64,000 bases of DNA from RGIG8745 sp045576655 (GTDB lineage: Bacteria > Bacteroidota > Bacteroidia > Bacteroidales > Bacteroidaceae), in the NCBI GenBank assembly GCA_045576655.1, contig JAZNGW010000027.1, forward strand, positions 1-64,000, in the 5' to 3' direction. The translations under genes were made by a program, and so were the position numbers. Of this stretch, positions 17,091-25,790 are shown piece after piece (positions within the stretch are counted from its first letter, which is position 1; the number at the start of each line of letters is the position of its first letter). The notes beneath the pieces are model-generated. The model worked only from the letters and a program-made list of their open reading frames with translations. It was not told the DNA's origin and did not search any database.

Positions 17091-18026
17091 ATGGAAGGAA
17101 AAGAATTTGATTTTAAGGGTGGCTCGGCAAATGGCTTTTTAATGCTGTTGCTTTGCTTGATTGCATTTGCTGTTACAATCTATTTGTTTGTGAAAGGCAT
17201 GAATGATGATGAGGGCTTTATGGTCGGAATGGCTGGGGTTCTGCTTGTTGTATCTCTCTTTATCTCTAAGGGCTACACGATGCAGGAACCGAACGAGGCT
17301 CGTGCGCTGATGTTTTTTGGCAAATATGTGGGGACTTTTCGTAAGACTGGTTTCTATTGGATTAATCCGCTGATGTCAGCGAAGAAGGTGTCGCTTCGTG
17401 CGCGCAACCTCAATCCGGAACCTATCAAGGTGAATGACAAGGCTGGTAATCCGGTTCTTATAGGTATGGTGCTGGTTTGGCGGCTTAAAGATACTTATAA
17501 GGCGTTGTTTGATATTGATTCTGAAACAGCCGTTGCGCAGTTGGGCGGAATGGCTGGAGCGAGAATGAATATGTTTGAGAAGTTTGTTGCTGTTCAGAGT
17601 GATGCCGCATTGCGTCAGGTTGCCGGCATGTACGCATATGATGAAAATGGTGCGGATGCGGGTGAAGTGACTTTGCGTGGCGGTGGAGATATAGTCAATG
17701 ATTTATTGACTGAGAAATTGAATGAACGTCTTTCGATGGCAGGATTGGAGGTTGTTGAGGCGAGAATTAATTATCTGGCTTATGCGCCTGAAATTGCGGC
17801 GGTCATGTTGCGCCGCCAGCAGGCTGCGGCTATAATCTCTGCGAGGGAAAAGATTGTAGAGGGCGCTGTGTCGATGGTCAAGCTTGCTCTTGACAGACTG
17901 AGCGAAGATAATATTGTAGAGCTTGATGAAGAAAAGAAGGCTGCAATGGTGAGCAATCTGCTCGTGGTTCTTTGTAGTGAAGAAAATGCACAACCTGTGA
18001 TTAATTCAGGAACTCTGAATCATTGA
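17091..18026 (+). CDS. SPFH/Band 7 membrane protein
   Basis: This is a 311-residue protein with two N-terminal membrane helices (about 15-33 and 43-58), followed by a Band 7 domain (about 60-270). Typical features are M-Q-E-P-N-E-A-R-A-L-M-F-F-G-K-Y-V-G, the tract G-F-Y-W-I-N-P and the late helix E-I-A-A-V-M-L-R-R-Q-Q-A-A-A-I-I-S-A-R. Such proteins oligomerise as membrane microdomain scaffolds and often control membrane proteases. The small basic protein encoded 17 bp downstream is probably its co-transcribed partner. Confidence 0.9.
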   Translation: MEGKEFDFKGGSANGFLMLLLCLIAFAVTIYLFVKGMNDDEGFMVGMAGVLLVVSLFISKGYTMQEPNEARALMFFGKYVGTFRKTGFYWINPLMSAKKVSLRARNLNPEPIKVNDKAGNPVLIGMVLVWRLKDTYKALFDIDSETAVAQLGGMAGARMNMFEKFVAVQSDAALRQVAGMYAYDENGADAGEVTLRGGGDIVNDLLTEKLNERLSMAGLEVVEARINYLAYAPEIAAVMLRRQQAAAIISAREKIVEGAVSMVKLALDRLSEDNIVELDEEKKAAMVSNLLVVLCSEENAQPVINSGTLNH

Positions 18027-18043
18027 TTTGAACAGTGTGTTGC

Positions 18044-18229
18044 ATGGCGGAAGCGAATAATAAGAACGTTAAAAAGAGCAGTGCCAAGAGTTTTGTCCTG
18101 AGGATTGATGGCGAGACGATGTCTGCAATAGAGGCATGGGCGGCTGATGAGTTCCGGAGTACAAATGGGCAATTGCAATGGATTATTAATGAGGCCCTGC
18201 GCAAAAGCGGGCGTCTGAAGAAAAAGTGA
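18044..18229 (+). CDS. small basic protein, Arc/ribbon-helix-helix-like, partner of the SPFH gene
   Basis: This 61-residue protein has a lysine-rich N-terminus, then F-V-L-R-I-D-G-E-T-M-S-A-I-E-A-W-A-A-D-E (residues about 17-36) and a second helix ending in K-S-G-R-L-K-K-K. The beta strand plus two helices fits the Arc-type RHH fold. A GTG three codons earlier (18035) could also start it; the ATG at 18044 is preferred. It sits in the SPFH operon and ends just before a strong terminator. The role is unknown: it might bind DNA, or only resemble Arc. Confidence 0.72.
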   Translation: MAEANNKNVKKSSAKSFVLRIDGETMSAIEAWAADEFRSTNGQLQWIINEALRKSGRLKKK

Positions 18230-18247
18230 CTACAGCCAATATGATGA

Positions 18248-18278
18248 GGGCGGCTATCGAGGTAGCCGCCCTTGTTGT
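18248..18278 (+). terminator. terminator of the SPFH operon
   Basis: GGGCGGCTA pairs with TAGCCGCCC around a 6-nt loop and is followed by TTGTTGT. It lies 18 bp after the stop of the small gene and just before the convergent HAD gene. Confidence 0.7.
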
Positions 18279-18284
18279 ATCTCA

Positions 18285-19076
18285 TCAGATGGAAGTGGTT
18301 GTATTCAGTAGGTGCAAGAGCTCTTCCCACGAATCGGCAAGTTCCTGCATGGAACGGAAGAGGAGGTTTGCTCCTTGGTCGAGAAGGGCGGAGTCGGGTA
18401 GGGGACCAGTGTTGACTGCTATGGTGAAGCATCCAGCTGCTACTCCTGCCTGTACGCCAAGCGGGGCGTTCTCGATGATGATAGTGTTGGATTGGGTGAT
18501 TGGTGCGATGGTTTCGCAGGTTGCGCGAAAATATGCGTTTGCCTTTTCTATCCCCATGAGATAGGGCTCAGGGTTGGGTTTGCCGTATTTCACGTCGAAG
18601 GCGGTGACCATGAGGTCGGCATGGAATATGTCGGGGAAGTTATGTTGAAGGCGCTCAAGGAGCGATTTCTGTCCGGAACCGGTCACGACCATAGGCGTTA
18701 TGCCGGATTGCTTGACTTTGCATAGCAGTTCGTATGCTCCGGGCATGCGTCCAGCTTCGGGCAGGGTGTTGAAGATGCTGCTTTTGTAGGCATAGATTTC
18801 TTTTATCTCTTCTTCGGTGGCTTCGTGCCCTCTGTCGCGCTTCGACACTATGTTGATGGTTCCTGCTCCGGTGCGTCCTTCGTGCATGTATGCTTCTTCG
18901 TAAGGGAGGAGCATGCCGAAGTGCTTCATTGTTTCATGCCAGCTGTAGGCGTGGTTTTTCATTGAGTCGAATAGCACTCCGTCCATGTCGAACATGGCGG
19001 TGCGGAGGACAATCTTGTTGTAGCCCTTAGCGTTGAGATATTTGTTTATTGCGTCTTTAATCGTTTGTATTTCCAT
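18285..19076 (-). CDS. HAD-superfamily phosphatase / beta-phosphoglucomutase-like
   Basis: This is a 263-residue cytoplasmic enzyme. Motif I F-D-M-D-G-V-L-F-D-S supplies nucleophile Asp30 and general acid Asp32. A helical cap follows (E-G-R-T-G-A-G-T). Motif II is V-V-T-G-S-G, motif III K-P-N-P-E-P-Y, and motif IV I-I-I-E-N-A-P-L-G-V, where the usual acidic pair is E-N. It is probably a sugar-phosphate phosphatase or mutase. The ATG at 19076 is chosen because the longer frame would overlap the upstream stop. The gene lies 22 bp after the patatin gene. Confidence 0.85.
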   Translation of the reverse strand: MEIQTIKDAINKYLNAKGYNKIVLRTAMFDMDGVLFDSMKNHAYSWHETMKHFGMLLPYEEAYMHEGRTGAGTINIVSKRDRGHEATEEEIKEIYAYKSSIFNTLPEAGRMPGAYELLCKVKQSGITPMVVTGSGQKSLLERLQHNFPDIFHADLMVTAFDVKYGKPNPEPYLMGIEKANAYFRATCETIAPITQSNTIIIENAPLGVQAGVAAGCFTIAVNTGPLPDSALLDQGANLLFRSMQELADSWEELLHLLNTTTSI

Positions 19077-19098
19077 GTGGTTTGATGGTTGGTTTTGT

Positions 19099-21180
19099 TT
19101 AGAATACATAGCCCAGACTTATGAGTAGGTTAGGCCTGGAACTTACGTTGGAGCCGCTTATGGTGAGGCCTAACGGACCGATAAAACTGTCGTAGGAATA
19201 GTTTATGCCATAGCCTATCATTGGTCTTGTGTCGATGAACTTTTTAAATCCGTCGCAATAATTGCCGGCGTTGAACGTGCCTGTCAGGTAGTGGTTTTTG
19301 CCCATTCGGTATCGTGCCTGTATGCGAGCAACGGCAACGGCGCGGTCGCTCCATTCGATGTAGCTGAGACCGTAGAACGGTGTCTGTAAGGACAGATAGT
19401 GGCTTTCCCATTCGCCTCCGATAATGTTGCTTATGCCGTATGTGTGTGAGCGTTTGCTTAGGGTGCGTAGGTATAATGCCGGAATCAGGCATAGTCTCCT
19501 GGATAGAGGAGTATAGAATGTTCCGGAGAAGCTTGCGGCATAGATGGTGTTTTTGTTGTTGATGGCTATTTCGTGGCCTTTGAAAATGTTTCCTTCAGCC
19601 TTTATTTTTATGCCGCTTGTGGCAAACCGCTTCTTGTTGGTTGTGTTAACTCCTAAGCTGATGTAAAAGTTCCAGAAGTTTTTCGAACCTTCCATGTTGT
19701 CGGTGAATCGGTCTGACGTGTGTTCTCTGTCAATGAGCGTGCTCTTGTAATTGTAATTGTTGAAACATACTCCTCCGTCGATTTTTGCCCATCGCCAGCT
19801 TGTGCTTATGCCTGCTGATACGATATTGTCGGAAAAGGTTGTGTTAGCAAACGAGTCGCCTTCTTTGTTGAAACGTATGTCATTGTAGCCGACTTCGTAG
19901 TTGAGATCGAAGTACATGCCTTTCTTGACCATAGTGGAAAAGTTGGTGCAGAATTTGTATCTCTTACCCAGCCTTATTGATACTCCTATTTGGGATGGCT
20001 TGTCGAAAAGGTTGTATGTCTTGTGCGCTTGCATAATGAGGCTGGCCATTTCTTCCTGGTTGAAGTTGGCGCTGAATCCGATAGCGTCGTCGGGAAACGC
20101 CTGGAACTCATATCCGTTGTCGGCGTGAGTGGAGTCTGCCTTCTCGTAATGCTTGCCTCTGCTTGCAAGAAATTGCTTGTTCCCTCCGAGTTGGTCTGCA
20201 AGAACTTTTAGTTTGTCAAAGTTGGCGCGAGCTGCTTCTTCGCCTCGAGTGATAAGTGTGTCAATGGCTTCATTGGTGAAGCTTGCGATGTTGAACCCCT
20301 TGCAGTTTGCTTTGATGTAGAGGTCGGTGTCTTTGATGTTGCTTTTACGTTTTTTGGTCTCGTAAATGCTGGCAATCTGGTTGACGATGTCCATCATGTT
20401 CTTAATGCGGTCAGCGTTGTAAAGTCCTTCGCCAACGTCAACACCGATAACGATGTCGGCTCCCATCTGGCGTGCCACGTCTACAGGGTAGTTGTTGAGG
20501 ATACCGCCGTCAATAAGCAGCATGGAGTCCTTGCGTATGGGGCGGAATGCTCCTGGTATGGACATGCTGGCGCGCATAGCGCTGTCGAGCCGTCCGCTAT
20601 GAAATACCACTTCCTTGCCAGAGGCGGCATCTACGGCCACGCAGGCGAACCGTACGGGGAGTTTGTTGAAGTCGATTTCTCCTTCGTATTCAGGGGCAAT
20701 GAGTCTTTGGAACATCTTTACGATGTTACGTCCTTCTATGATGCCGGCTTTTGAACCTGTATTCTGAAGCGAATCTTTTTCGCTCTTCTTTTCGAGTGGG
20801 ATATTGAGGATGAAGTTGTCGTTCCTCTCTCTGGCGAGGAATGATTGCTCCTGCTCGTTCTTTCTGTCGGTGAGGAGTGTGGACCAGTCTTGGACTCTCA
20901 GAATGCTGTCGAGGCATTCCGGAGTATGGCCTACGGAGTAGAGGCCGCCGATGATGGCTCCCATGCTGGTTCCGACTATCATGTCAATGGGTACGCCTGC
21001 TTCTTCGATAACTTTGAGCGCACCCACATGAGCAGCTCCTTTTGCTCCGCCTCCGCTTAGAACTACTGCTATCTTAGGACGTCCGTCCTTCTTTATGTCG
21101 GGGAGGTCGGGGGTGTTTGCCTTGATTGGGCATTGTGCCAGAAATAATAAGGCGGTAAATAGGTTTAGTACTTTCTTCAT
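19099..21180 (-). CDS. patatin-like phospholipase with C-terminal outer-membrane barrel
   Basis: This 693-residue protein has a signal peptide (about 1-21). The patatin domain (about 35-240) shows the oxyanion loop S-G-G-G-A-K-G, the nucleophile elbow G-T-S-M-G with Ser72 and the second dyad residue in I-D-G-G (Asp224). After a linker (POTRA-like, about 290-370), the last about 310 residues alternate polar/aromatic strands and finish with F, typical of a 16-strand barrel like PlpD-type autotransporters (type Vd). It would be a lipid acyl hydrolase held at the outer membrane. Monocistronic or with the HAD gene. Confidence 0.88.
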   Translation of the reverse strand: MKKVLNLFTALLFLAQCPIKANTPDLPDIKKDGRPKIAVVLSGGGAKGAAHVGALKVIEEAGVPIDMIVGTSMGAIIGGLYSVGHTPECLDSILRVQDWSTLLTDRKNEQEQSFLARERNDNFILNIPLEKKSEKDSLQNTGSKAGIIEGRNIVKMFQRLIAPEYEGEIDFNKLPVRFACVAVDAASGKEVVFHSGRLDSAMRASMSIPGAFRPIRKDSMLLIDGGILNNYPVDVARQMGADIVIGVDVGEGLYNADRIKNMMDIVNQIASIYETKKRKSNIKDTDLYIKANCKGFNIASFTNEAIDTLITRGEEAARANFDKLKVLADQLGGNKQFLASRGKHYEKADSTHADNGYEFQAFPDDAIGFSANFNQEEMASLIMQAHKTYNLFDKPSQIGVSIRLGKRYKFCTNFSTMVKKGMYFDLNYEVGYNDIRFNKEGDSFANTTFSDNIVSAGISTSWRWAKIDGGVCFNNYNYKSTLIDREHTSDRFTDNMEGSKNFWNFYISLGVNTTNKKRFATSGIKIKAEGNIFKGHEIAINNKNTIYAASFSGTFYTPLSRRLCLIPALYLRTLSKRSHTYGISNIIGGEWESHYLSLQTPFYGLSYIEWSDRAVAVARIQARYRMGKNHYLTGTFNAGNYCDGFKKFIDTRPMIGYGINYSYDSFIGPLGLTISGSNVSSRPNLLISLGYVF

Positions 21181-21253
21181 TAGGTTTAGGTCTTAGGTTT
21201 GTCTCCCTCAATTATGGCTTTCGGGGGATATTGTGTAGATTGGCGCTTAGTTT

Positions 21254-21280
21254 AAAGGCACGGAATTGCTCCGTGCCTTT
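21254..21280 (-). terminator. terminator of the lysS-gpsA-pgi operon
   Basis: AAAGGCACGGA and TCCGTGCCTTT form a perfect 11-bp stem 14 bp after the pgi stop. The T tract on the minus strand is short (TTTAAA). Confidence 0.65.
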
Positions 21281-21294
21281 ATGCGCTATGAAGT

Positions 21295-22638
21295 TTACTT
21301 GAGTCTTTCTTGGATAACCTTGCTTTCAGCTTCGTAACCTGGTTTGTTGAGGAGCGCGAACATGTTCTTCTTATATGCTTCAACGCCTGGTTGGTTGAAT
21401 GGGTTCACTCCGAGGATGAGTCCGCTGATTCCGCAGCCCTTCTCGAAGAAGTAGATGAGCTGGCCGAGGTAGTACTCATTGAGTTTAGGGATGCTGATGC
21501 GCATGTTTGGAACTCCGCCGTCGACGTGTGCGAGTTGAGTGCCAAGCTCTGCCATTTTGTTTACCTCGTCGATACGCTTGCCTGCAAGGAAGTTGAGTCC
21601 GTCAAGATTCTCTTCGTCTGCTGGCACTTGGAGTGTTGTGTTAGGCTCGTCAACAGAGATGACGGTTTCAAAGATTGTGCGCTCGCCTTCCTGGATCCAC
21701 TGACCCATAGAGTGGAGGTCGGTTGTAAAGTCAACTGAAGCGGTGAAGATACCTTTGCCGTCCTTGCCCTCGCTTTCTCCGTAGAGCTGCTTCCACCATT
21801 CGTTCATGTAGTGGAGTTTTGGCTGATAGTTTACAAGAATTTCAATCTTCTTGCCTTGAGCGTAGAGTGCGTTGCGGCAAGCAGCGTAAACTGCTGATGG
21901 GTTCTCTTCAAATGGAACGTCGAGTGCTGTCTGCGCTTCCATGTCCTGTGCGCCCTTTACAAGCTGTGCAATGTCGAATCCAGCACATGCTATAGGGAGG
22001 AGACCTACTGGTGTGAGCACGGAGAAGCGTCCGCCCACGTTGTCAGGGATGATGAACGCCTTGTAACCTTCCTTGTCTGCGGTAGTGCGTGCGGCACCCT
22101 TCTTTGCGTCAGTGATGGCTACGATAACTTTCTTTGCAAGTTCTTTGCCCATCTGGTCTTCACAAAGTTTCTTCATGAGACGGAATGTGATAGCAGTCTC
22201 TGTTGTTGTTCCTGATTTTGAAATGTTGATTACACCGAATTTCTTGCCCTTTAGGTAACCGATGAGTTCAGTGAGGTAGTCCTCGCCGATGTTATTTCCA
22301 GCGAAAAGAATACGTGGGTTATCGCTTGGCATGAGCCAGCTGAATGAGTTGCTGAGTGCTTCAATTACGGTGCGTGCTCCGAGATAGCTTCCGCCGATGC
22401 CGGCAACGACGATTGCTTCGCAGTTTTCACGAAGAACCTTTGCCGTTTCGTTGATTTCAGCAATGAATTCAGGAGTTATTGATGAAGGCAGATGCATCCA
22501 GCCAAGGAAGTCGTTTCCTGGGCATGTGCCATTTTCGAGTGCCTCTTGTGCGGCTTTTACCTGTGGCTCGTAAGCCTTGATAGCGTCGTCCGCAAGAAAT
22601 TGTGCGGCCTTGCTGATGTTGAGTTTCATCTTTTCCAT
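21295..22638 (-). CDS. pgi: glucose-6-phosphate isomerase
   Basis: This is a 447-residue short-type PGI of glycolysis/gluconeogenesis. It has G-I-G-G-S-Y-L-G-A-R (about 82-91), N-I-S-K-S-G-T-T-T-E-T near 145 (phosphate-binding), and G-E-S-E-G-K-D-G-K-G around 290 carrying the catalytic Glu. The late H-V-D-G-G-V-P-N is the active-site His region. A second ATG lies three codons in. It is the last gene of the lysS-gpsA-pgi set (48 bp after gpsA). Confidence 0.95.
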   Translation of the reverse strand: MEKMKLNISKAAQFLADDAIKAYEPQVKAAQEALENGTCPGNDFLGWMHLPSSITPEFIAEINETAKVLRENCEAIVVAGIGGSYLGARTVIEALSNSFSWLMPSDNPRILFAGNNIGEDYLTELIGYLKGKKFGVINISKSGTTTETAITFRLMKKLCEDQMGKELAKKVIVAITDAKKGAARTTADKEGYKAFIIPDNVGGRFSVLTPVGLLPIACAGFDIAQLVKGAQDMEAQTALDVPFEENPSAVYAACRNALYAQGKKIEILVNYQPKLHYMNEWWKQLYGESEGKDGKGIFTASVDFTTDLHSMGQWIQEGERTIFETVISVDEPNTTLQVPADEENLDGLNFLAGKRIDEVNKMAELGTQLAHVDGGVPNMRISIPKLNEYYLGQLIYFFEKGCGISGLILGVNPFNQPGVEAYKKNMFALLNKPGYEAESKVIQERLK

Positions 22639-22686
22639 CTTAAAAAATTATGTATGCTTTTTTGTTTTTGTTATTCTTTTAGTCTT

Positions 22687-23688
22687 TTATCTGAACGATT
22701 CGCTCAGTATCTTGATTTCGATTGATGGCGAAATGCGCTCATACAGGATGTTGTAGACTGCATCCAGGATTGGCATATTGACGTGCAGGTGCTTGTTTAT
22801 GTCCTTCATGCACTTTGTACCGTAATAGCCTTCGGCAATCATTTCCATTTCGAGCTGGGCAGTCTTGACGGAGTAGCCCTGTCCGATCATCGTACCGAAC
22901 ACTCTGTTGCGCGAGAAGTTGGAATACATCGTTACGAGCAAGTCGCCGAGGTATGCCGTACTGGTAATTTTTCTTTCGCAAGGTTCGATGGTCTGCAAGA
23001 AACGCTCCGTTTCCTGTATGGCATTGGAGACGAGTACGGATTGGAAGTTGTCGCCGTATTTCAGTCCGTGGCAAATGCCGGCTGCTATGGCGTAGACATT
23101 CTTAAGCACTGAGCTGTATTCGATACCTTCGATGTCGAAGCTTGTAGAGGTCTTGACTGTGCGCGATGTGAGTACGTCGGCAATGAGCTTGGCGTTCTCT
23201 TCGCTACGGCATCCTACGGTGAGGTAGCAGAGGCGGTCGAGCGCCACTTCCTCAGCGTGCGACGGACCTCCGATTGTTGCTATCTGGTCCTCGGGGATGT
23301 TGAAGGTCTTTTCGAAATACTTCGAAACGGTGAGGTTGATTTCCGGTACTATACCTTTGATGGCAGTAACGACAAGTTTGTCTTTCAGACTGGTTTTCAA
23401 CTTCTTCAAATGACTCTTCAAGTAAGGTGAAGGGGTCACGAAGATAAGAGTGTCCGATTGCTTGACAATTTGGTTTATGTCTGAAGAGAAGTTTATCCTG
23501 CTGACGTCAAAGTATTGGCTTGTAAGGTAGGCAGGGTTATGTCCGAGGCGTTTGAACTCTTCGATTCGGTCGTCGCGGCGCATATACCAGTTGATTTTCT
23601 CTTCATGGTTGAGCACAATTTTTGCGATGGCGGTTGCCCAGCTTCCGCCACCCATAATTGCTACTCTTCCACAACTTTTAAACTGCAT
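22687..23688 (-). CDS. gpsA: NAD(P)-dependent glycerol-3-phosphate dehydrogenase
   Basis: This 333-residue cytoplasmic enzyme makes sn-glycerol-3-phosphate for phospholipids. The nucleotide-binding loop I-M-G-G-G-S-W-A-T-A is at 11-20 and R-R-D at about 37 follows strand 2. A-I-K-G-I-V near 113, G-G-P-S-H-A-E-E-V and the catalytic Lys region V-L-K-N-V-Y-A-I-A-A-G (about 190) complete the signature. The upstream spacer (23689-23756) holds a short AATTAGGAATTAG repeat. Confidence 0.95.
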   Translation of the reverse strand: MQFKSCGRVAIMGGGSWATAIAKIVLNHEEKINWYMRRDDRIEEFKRLGHNPAYLTSQYFDVSRINFSSDINQIVKQSDTLIFVTPSPYLKSHLKKLKTSLKDKLVVTAIKGIVPEINLTVSKYFEKTFNIPEDQIATIGGPSHAEEVALDRLCYLTVGCRSEENAKLIADVLTSRTVKTSTSFDIEGIEYSSVLKNVYAIAAGICHGLKYGDNFQSVLVSNAIQETERFLQTIEPCERKITSTAYLGDLLVTMYSNFSRNRVFGTMIGQGYSVKTAQLEMEMIAEGYYGTKCMKDINKHLHVNMPILDAVYNILYERISPSIEIKILSESFR

Positions 23689-23756
23689 GAGCTTTCTGAA
23701 TTAGGAATTAGAAATTAGGAATTAGGATCTATCGCCTCCTTAATTCTTAACTCTTA

Positions 23757-25481
23757 TTATATCTTTGCGAGAATGGCGTTGAGTTCGTCAACCGATGGCT
23801 TCTGAATCTCAAGTTTGTACTTCTTGATTATTTCGCCTATCTGTTGCTGAATCTTTTGTGCGTTGCCGCCTTCAAGATCGCTTACGAGGTTGTAGCCTGC
23901 TTTTTGGAGTACAGGGACTATGTCTTCGCTAAATCCGAGTTCCACGTATTTGGCAGCAGGGTCTTTCGGAGTTTTCTTTTCAGGTTTCATCTGAGGGAAG
24001 AAGAGTACTTCCTGGATTGTTGTCTGTCCAGTCATGAGCATGACGAGACGGTCGATGCCGATACCGATGCCCGATGTTGGAGGCATTCCGTACTGGAGTG
24101 CTCGCAGGAAGTCCTGGTCGATGATCATCGCTTCGTCGTCGCCCTTGTCGGCGAGACGCATCTGCTCCTTGAAGCGTTCTTCCTGATCGAGCGGGTCGTT
24201 GAGCTCAGAGTAGGCGTTGGCAAGTTCTTTGCCGTTGACCATGAGTTCGAAACGCTCTGTGAGTCCTGGCTTTGAACGGTGCATCTTTGTGAGCGGTGAC
24301 ATTTCTACAGGGTAGTCTGTGATGAACGTAGGCTGTATGAAGTCGCCTTCGCAGAACTCACCGAAGATTTCGTCGATGAGCTTGCCTTTGCCCATGGTGT
24401 CGTCAATCTCCATGTTGAGTTTCTTGCAGACTTCGCGTATTTCGTCTTCGCTCATGCCGTTGAGGTCGTAGCCAGTCTTCTCTTTGATTGCGTCGAGAAT
24501 TGGCAAACGGCGGAACGGTGCCTTGAATGAAATAGTCTTTCCGTCAATTACAGTTTCAGTCGAACCGTTCACTTCCATGCAGATTGTTTCGAGGAGTTTC
24601 TCTGTGAACGACATCATCCAGTTGTAGTCCTTGTACTGAACGTAGAGCTCCATGCAGGTAAACTCTGGATTGTGAGTGCGGTCCATACCTTCGTTGCGGA
24701 AGTTCTTGCCGATTTCGTAAACACCTTCGAATCCGCCCACGATAAGTCGTTTCAGATAGAGCTCTGTTGCGATGCGCATGTACATCTGCTGGTCGAGAGC
24801 GTTGAAGTGTGTGATGAACGGACGGGCTGTAGCGCCTCCGGCAATAGATTGGAGGGTAGGGGTTTCTACCTCTGTATATCCTGCTTCGTCAAGAACGCGG
24901 CGCATTGTGCTGATGCACTTTGAGCGCTTGAGGAAAGTCTCCTTGATGCCGTCGTTTACTACGAGGTCTACGTATCTGCGGCGGTATCTGAGTTCTGGGT
25001 CCTCAAATGCGTCGTATGCTACTCCGTCCTTATATTTCACTATTGGCAGAGGTTTGATGCTCTTGGCCAATACTGTTATTTCTTTTGCGTGTACGCTGAT
25101 TTCACCTGTCTGAGTGCGGAACACTACGCCCTTCACTCCGATGAAGTCGCCCAAGTCGAGCAGTTTCTTAAACACGGTGTTGTACATCTCCTTATTCTCC
25201 TCGGGGCAGATGTCGTCGCGAGTGATATACACCTGCACACGGCCCTTTGAATCCTGGAGTTCCACGAATGAAGCTTTGCCCATAACTCGGCGGCTCATCA
25301 TGCGTCCTGCTATGCACACCTCTCTCGGTTCGTCCTCGTCCTTGAAGTCGGCGATAATGTCAGTTGAAAATGCGTTTGTCGGATATTCTGCAGCAGGATA
25401 AGGATCGATGCCCATATCCTTGAGCGCTTGCAAGTTTAAGCGGCGGTTAATCTCCTGTTCGCTAAGTTCTAATACGTTCAT
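23757..25481 (-). CDS. lysS: lysyl-tRNA synthetase, class II, with a C-terminal extension
   Basis: This is a 574-residue LysRS. The OB-fold anticodon domain is in about 60-180. Motif 2 has F-R-N-E-G-M-D-R-T-H-N-P-E-F and motif 3 G-I-G-I-G-I-D-R-L-V-M. Family members are about 500 residues. Here about 70 extra C-terminal residues follow motif 3 (K-Y-V-E-L-G-F-S...), containing a helix-hairpin-like segment. The same extension is usual in Bacteroidales LysRS as far as I know. First gene of the lysS-gpsA-pgi operon. Confidence 0.95.
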   Translation of the reverse strand: MNVLELSEQEINRRLNLQALKDMGIDPYPAAEYPTNAFSTDIIADFKDEDEPREVCIAGRMMSRRVMGKASFVELQDSKGRVQVYITRDDICPEENKEMYNTVFKKLLDLGDFIGVKGVVFRTQTGEISVHAKEITVLAKSIKPLPIVKYKDGVAYDAFEDPELRYRRRYVDLVVNDGIKETFLKRSKCISTMRRVLDEAGYTEVETPTLQSIAGGATARPFITHFNALDQQMYMRIATELYLKRLIVGGFEGVYEIGKNFRNEGMDRTHNPEFTCMELYVQYKDYNWMMSFTEKLLETICMEVNGSTETVIDGKTISFKAPFRRLPILDAIKEKTGYDLNGMSEDEIREVCKKLNMEIDDTMGKGKLIDEIFGEFCEGDFIQPTFITDYPVEMSPLTKMHRSKPGLTERFELMVNGKELANAYSELNDPLDQEERFKEQMRLADKGDDEAMIIDQDFLRALQYGMPPTSGIGIGIDRLVMLMTGQTTIQEVLFFPQMKPEKKTPKDPAAKYVELGFSEDIVPVLQKAGYNLVSDLEGGNAQKIQQQIGEIIKKYKLEIQKPSVDELNAILAKI

Positions 25482-25571
25482 TGTTTCTTGTATTGATTTT
25501 GATGCTTGGCATCAAGATTAATGTTCTTTTCTATTGCTAATTATATAATGTGTATGTTCACACTTCATGTG

Positions 25572-25579
25572 CAAAGTTA
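25572..25579 (-). promoter_or_regulatory. -7 box for lysS
   Basis: The minus strand reads TAACTTTG about 90 bp before the lysS ATG. No convincing -33 element was seen. Confidence 0.45.
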
Positions 25580-25611
25580 GCAATTTAGTGCGATATAACG
25601 GCCATAATAAT

Positions 25612-25645
25612 AAAAAAGTCCGCAGATTAGTTGATAATGCTGCGG
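25612..25645 (-). terminator. terminator of the EEP-nuclease gene
   Basis: CCGCAG and CTGCGG form the stem (25620-25645) and on the minus strand are followed by ACTTTTTTATTAT. It lies between the end of the nuclease gene at 25791 and the lysS promoter. Confidence 0.6.
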
Positions 25646-25657
25646 AAAAGACTTCAA

Positions 25658-25741
25658 ACTTAGTCTAAGTCTGTATAAACTCAGTCTAAGTTTGTACGGT
25701 TTTAGGTTAAGTTTGTACGAACTTAGGCTAAGTTTGTGAAA
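25658..25741. repeat. four tandem copies of a 21-bp palindromic unit
   Basis: Units start at 25658, 25679, 25700 and 25721. Each combines CTTAGNCTAAG with a GTTTGTACGAAC-like palindrome across the unit junction, so the array looks nearly the same on both strands. A second four-copy array lies at 59035-59118. Confidence 0.85.
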
Positions 25742-25790
25742 ATAGTGCGCTTGCGTGCCTTTTTGTACGTGGCTGCAGCTTGTATTGCGC

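Noticed and set aside
17091..18229. toxin-antitoxin pair (Arc-like protein as antitoxin)
   Set aside because: The first gene is a membrane SPFH protein with no toxin character, and gene order and sizes do not fit known TA types.
25658..25741. possible CRISPR array
   Set aside because: The units are contiguous 21-bp repeats without unique spacers, and no cas gene is in the window.
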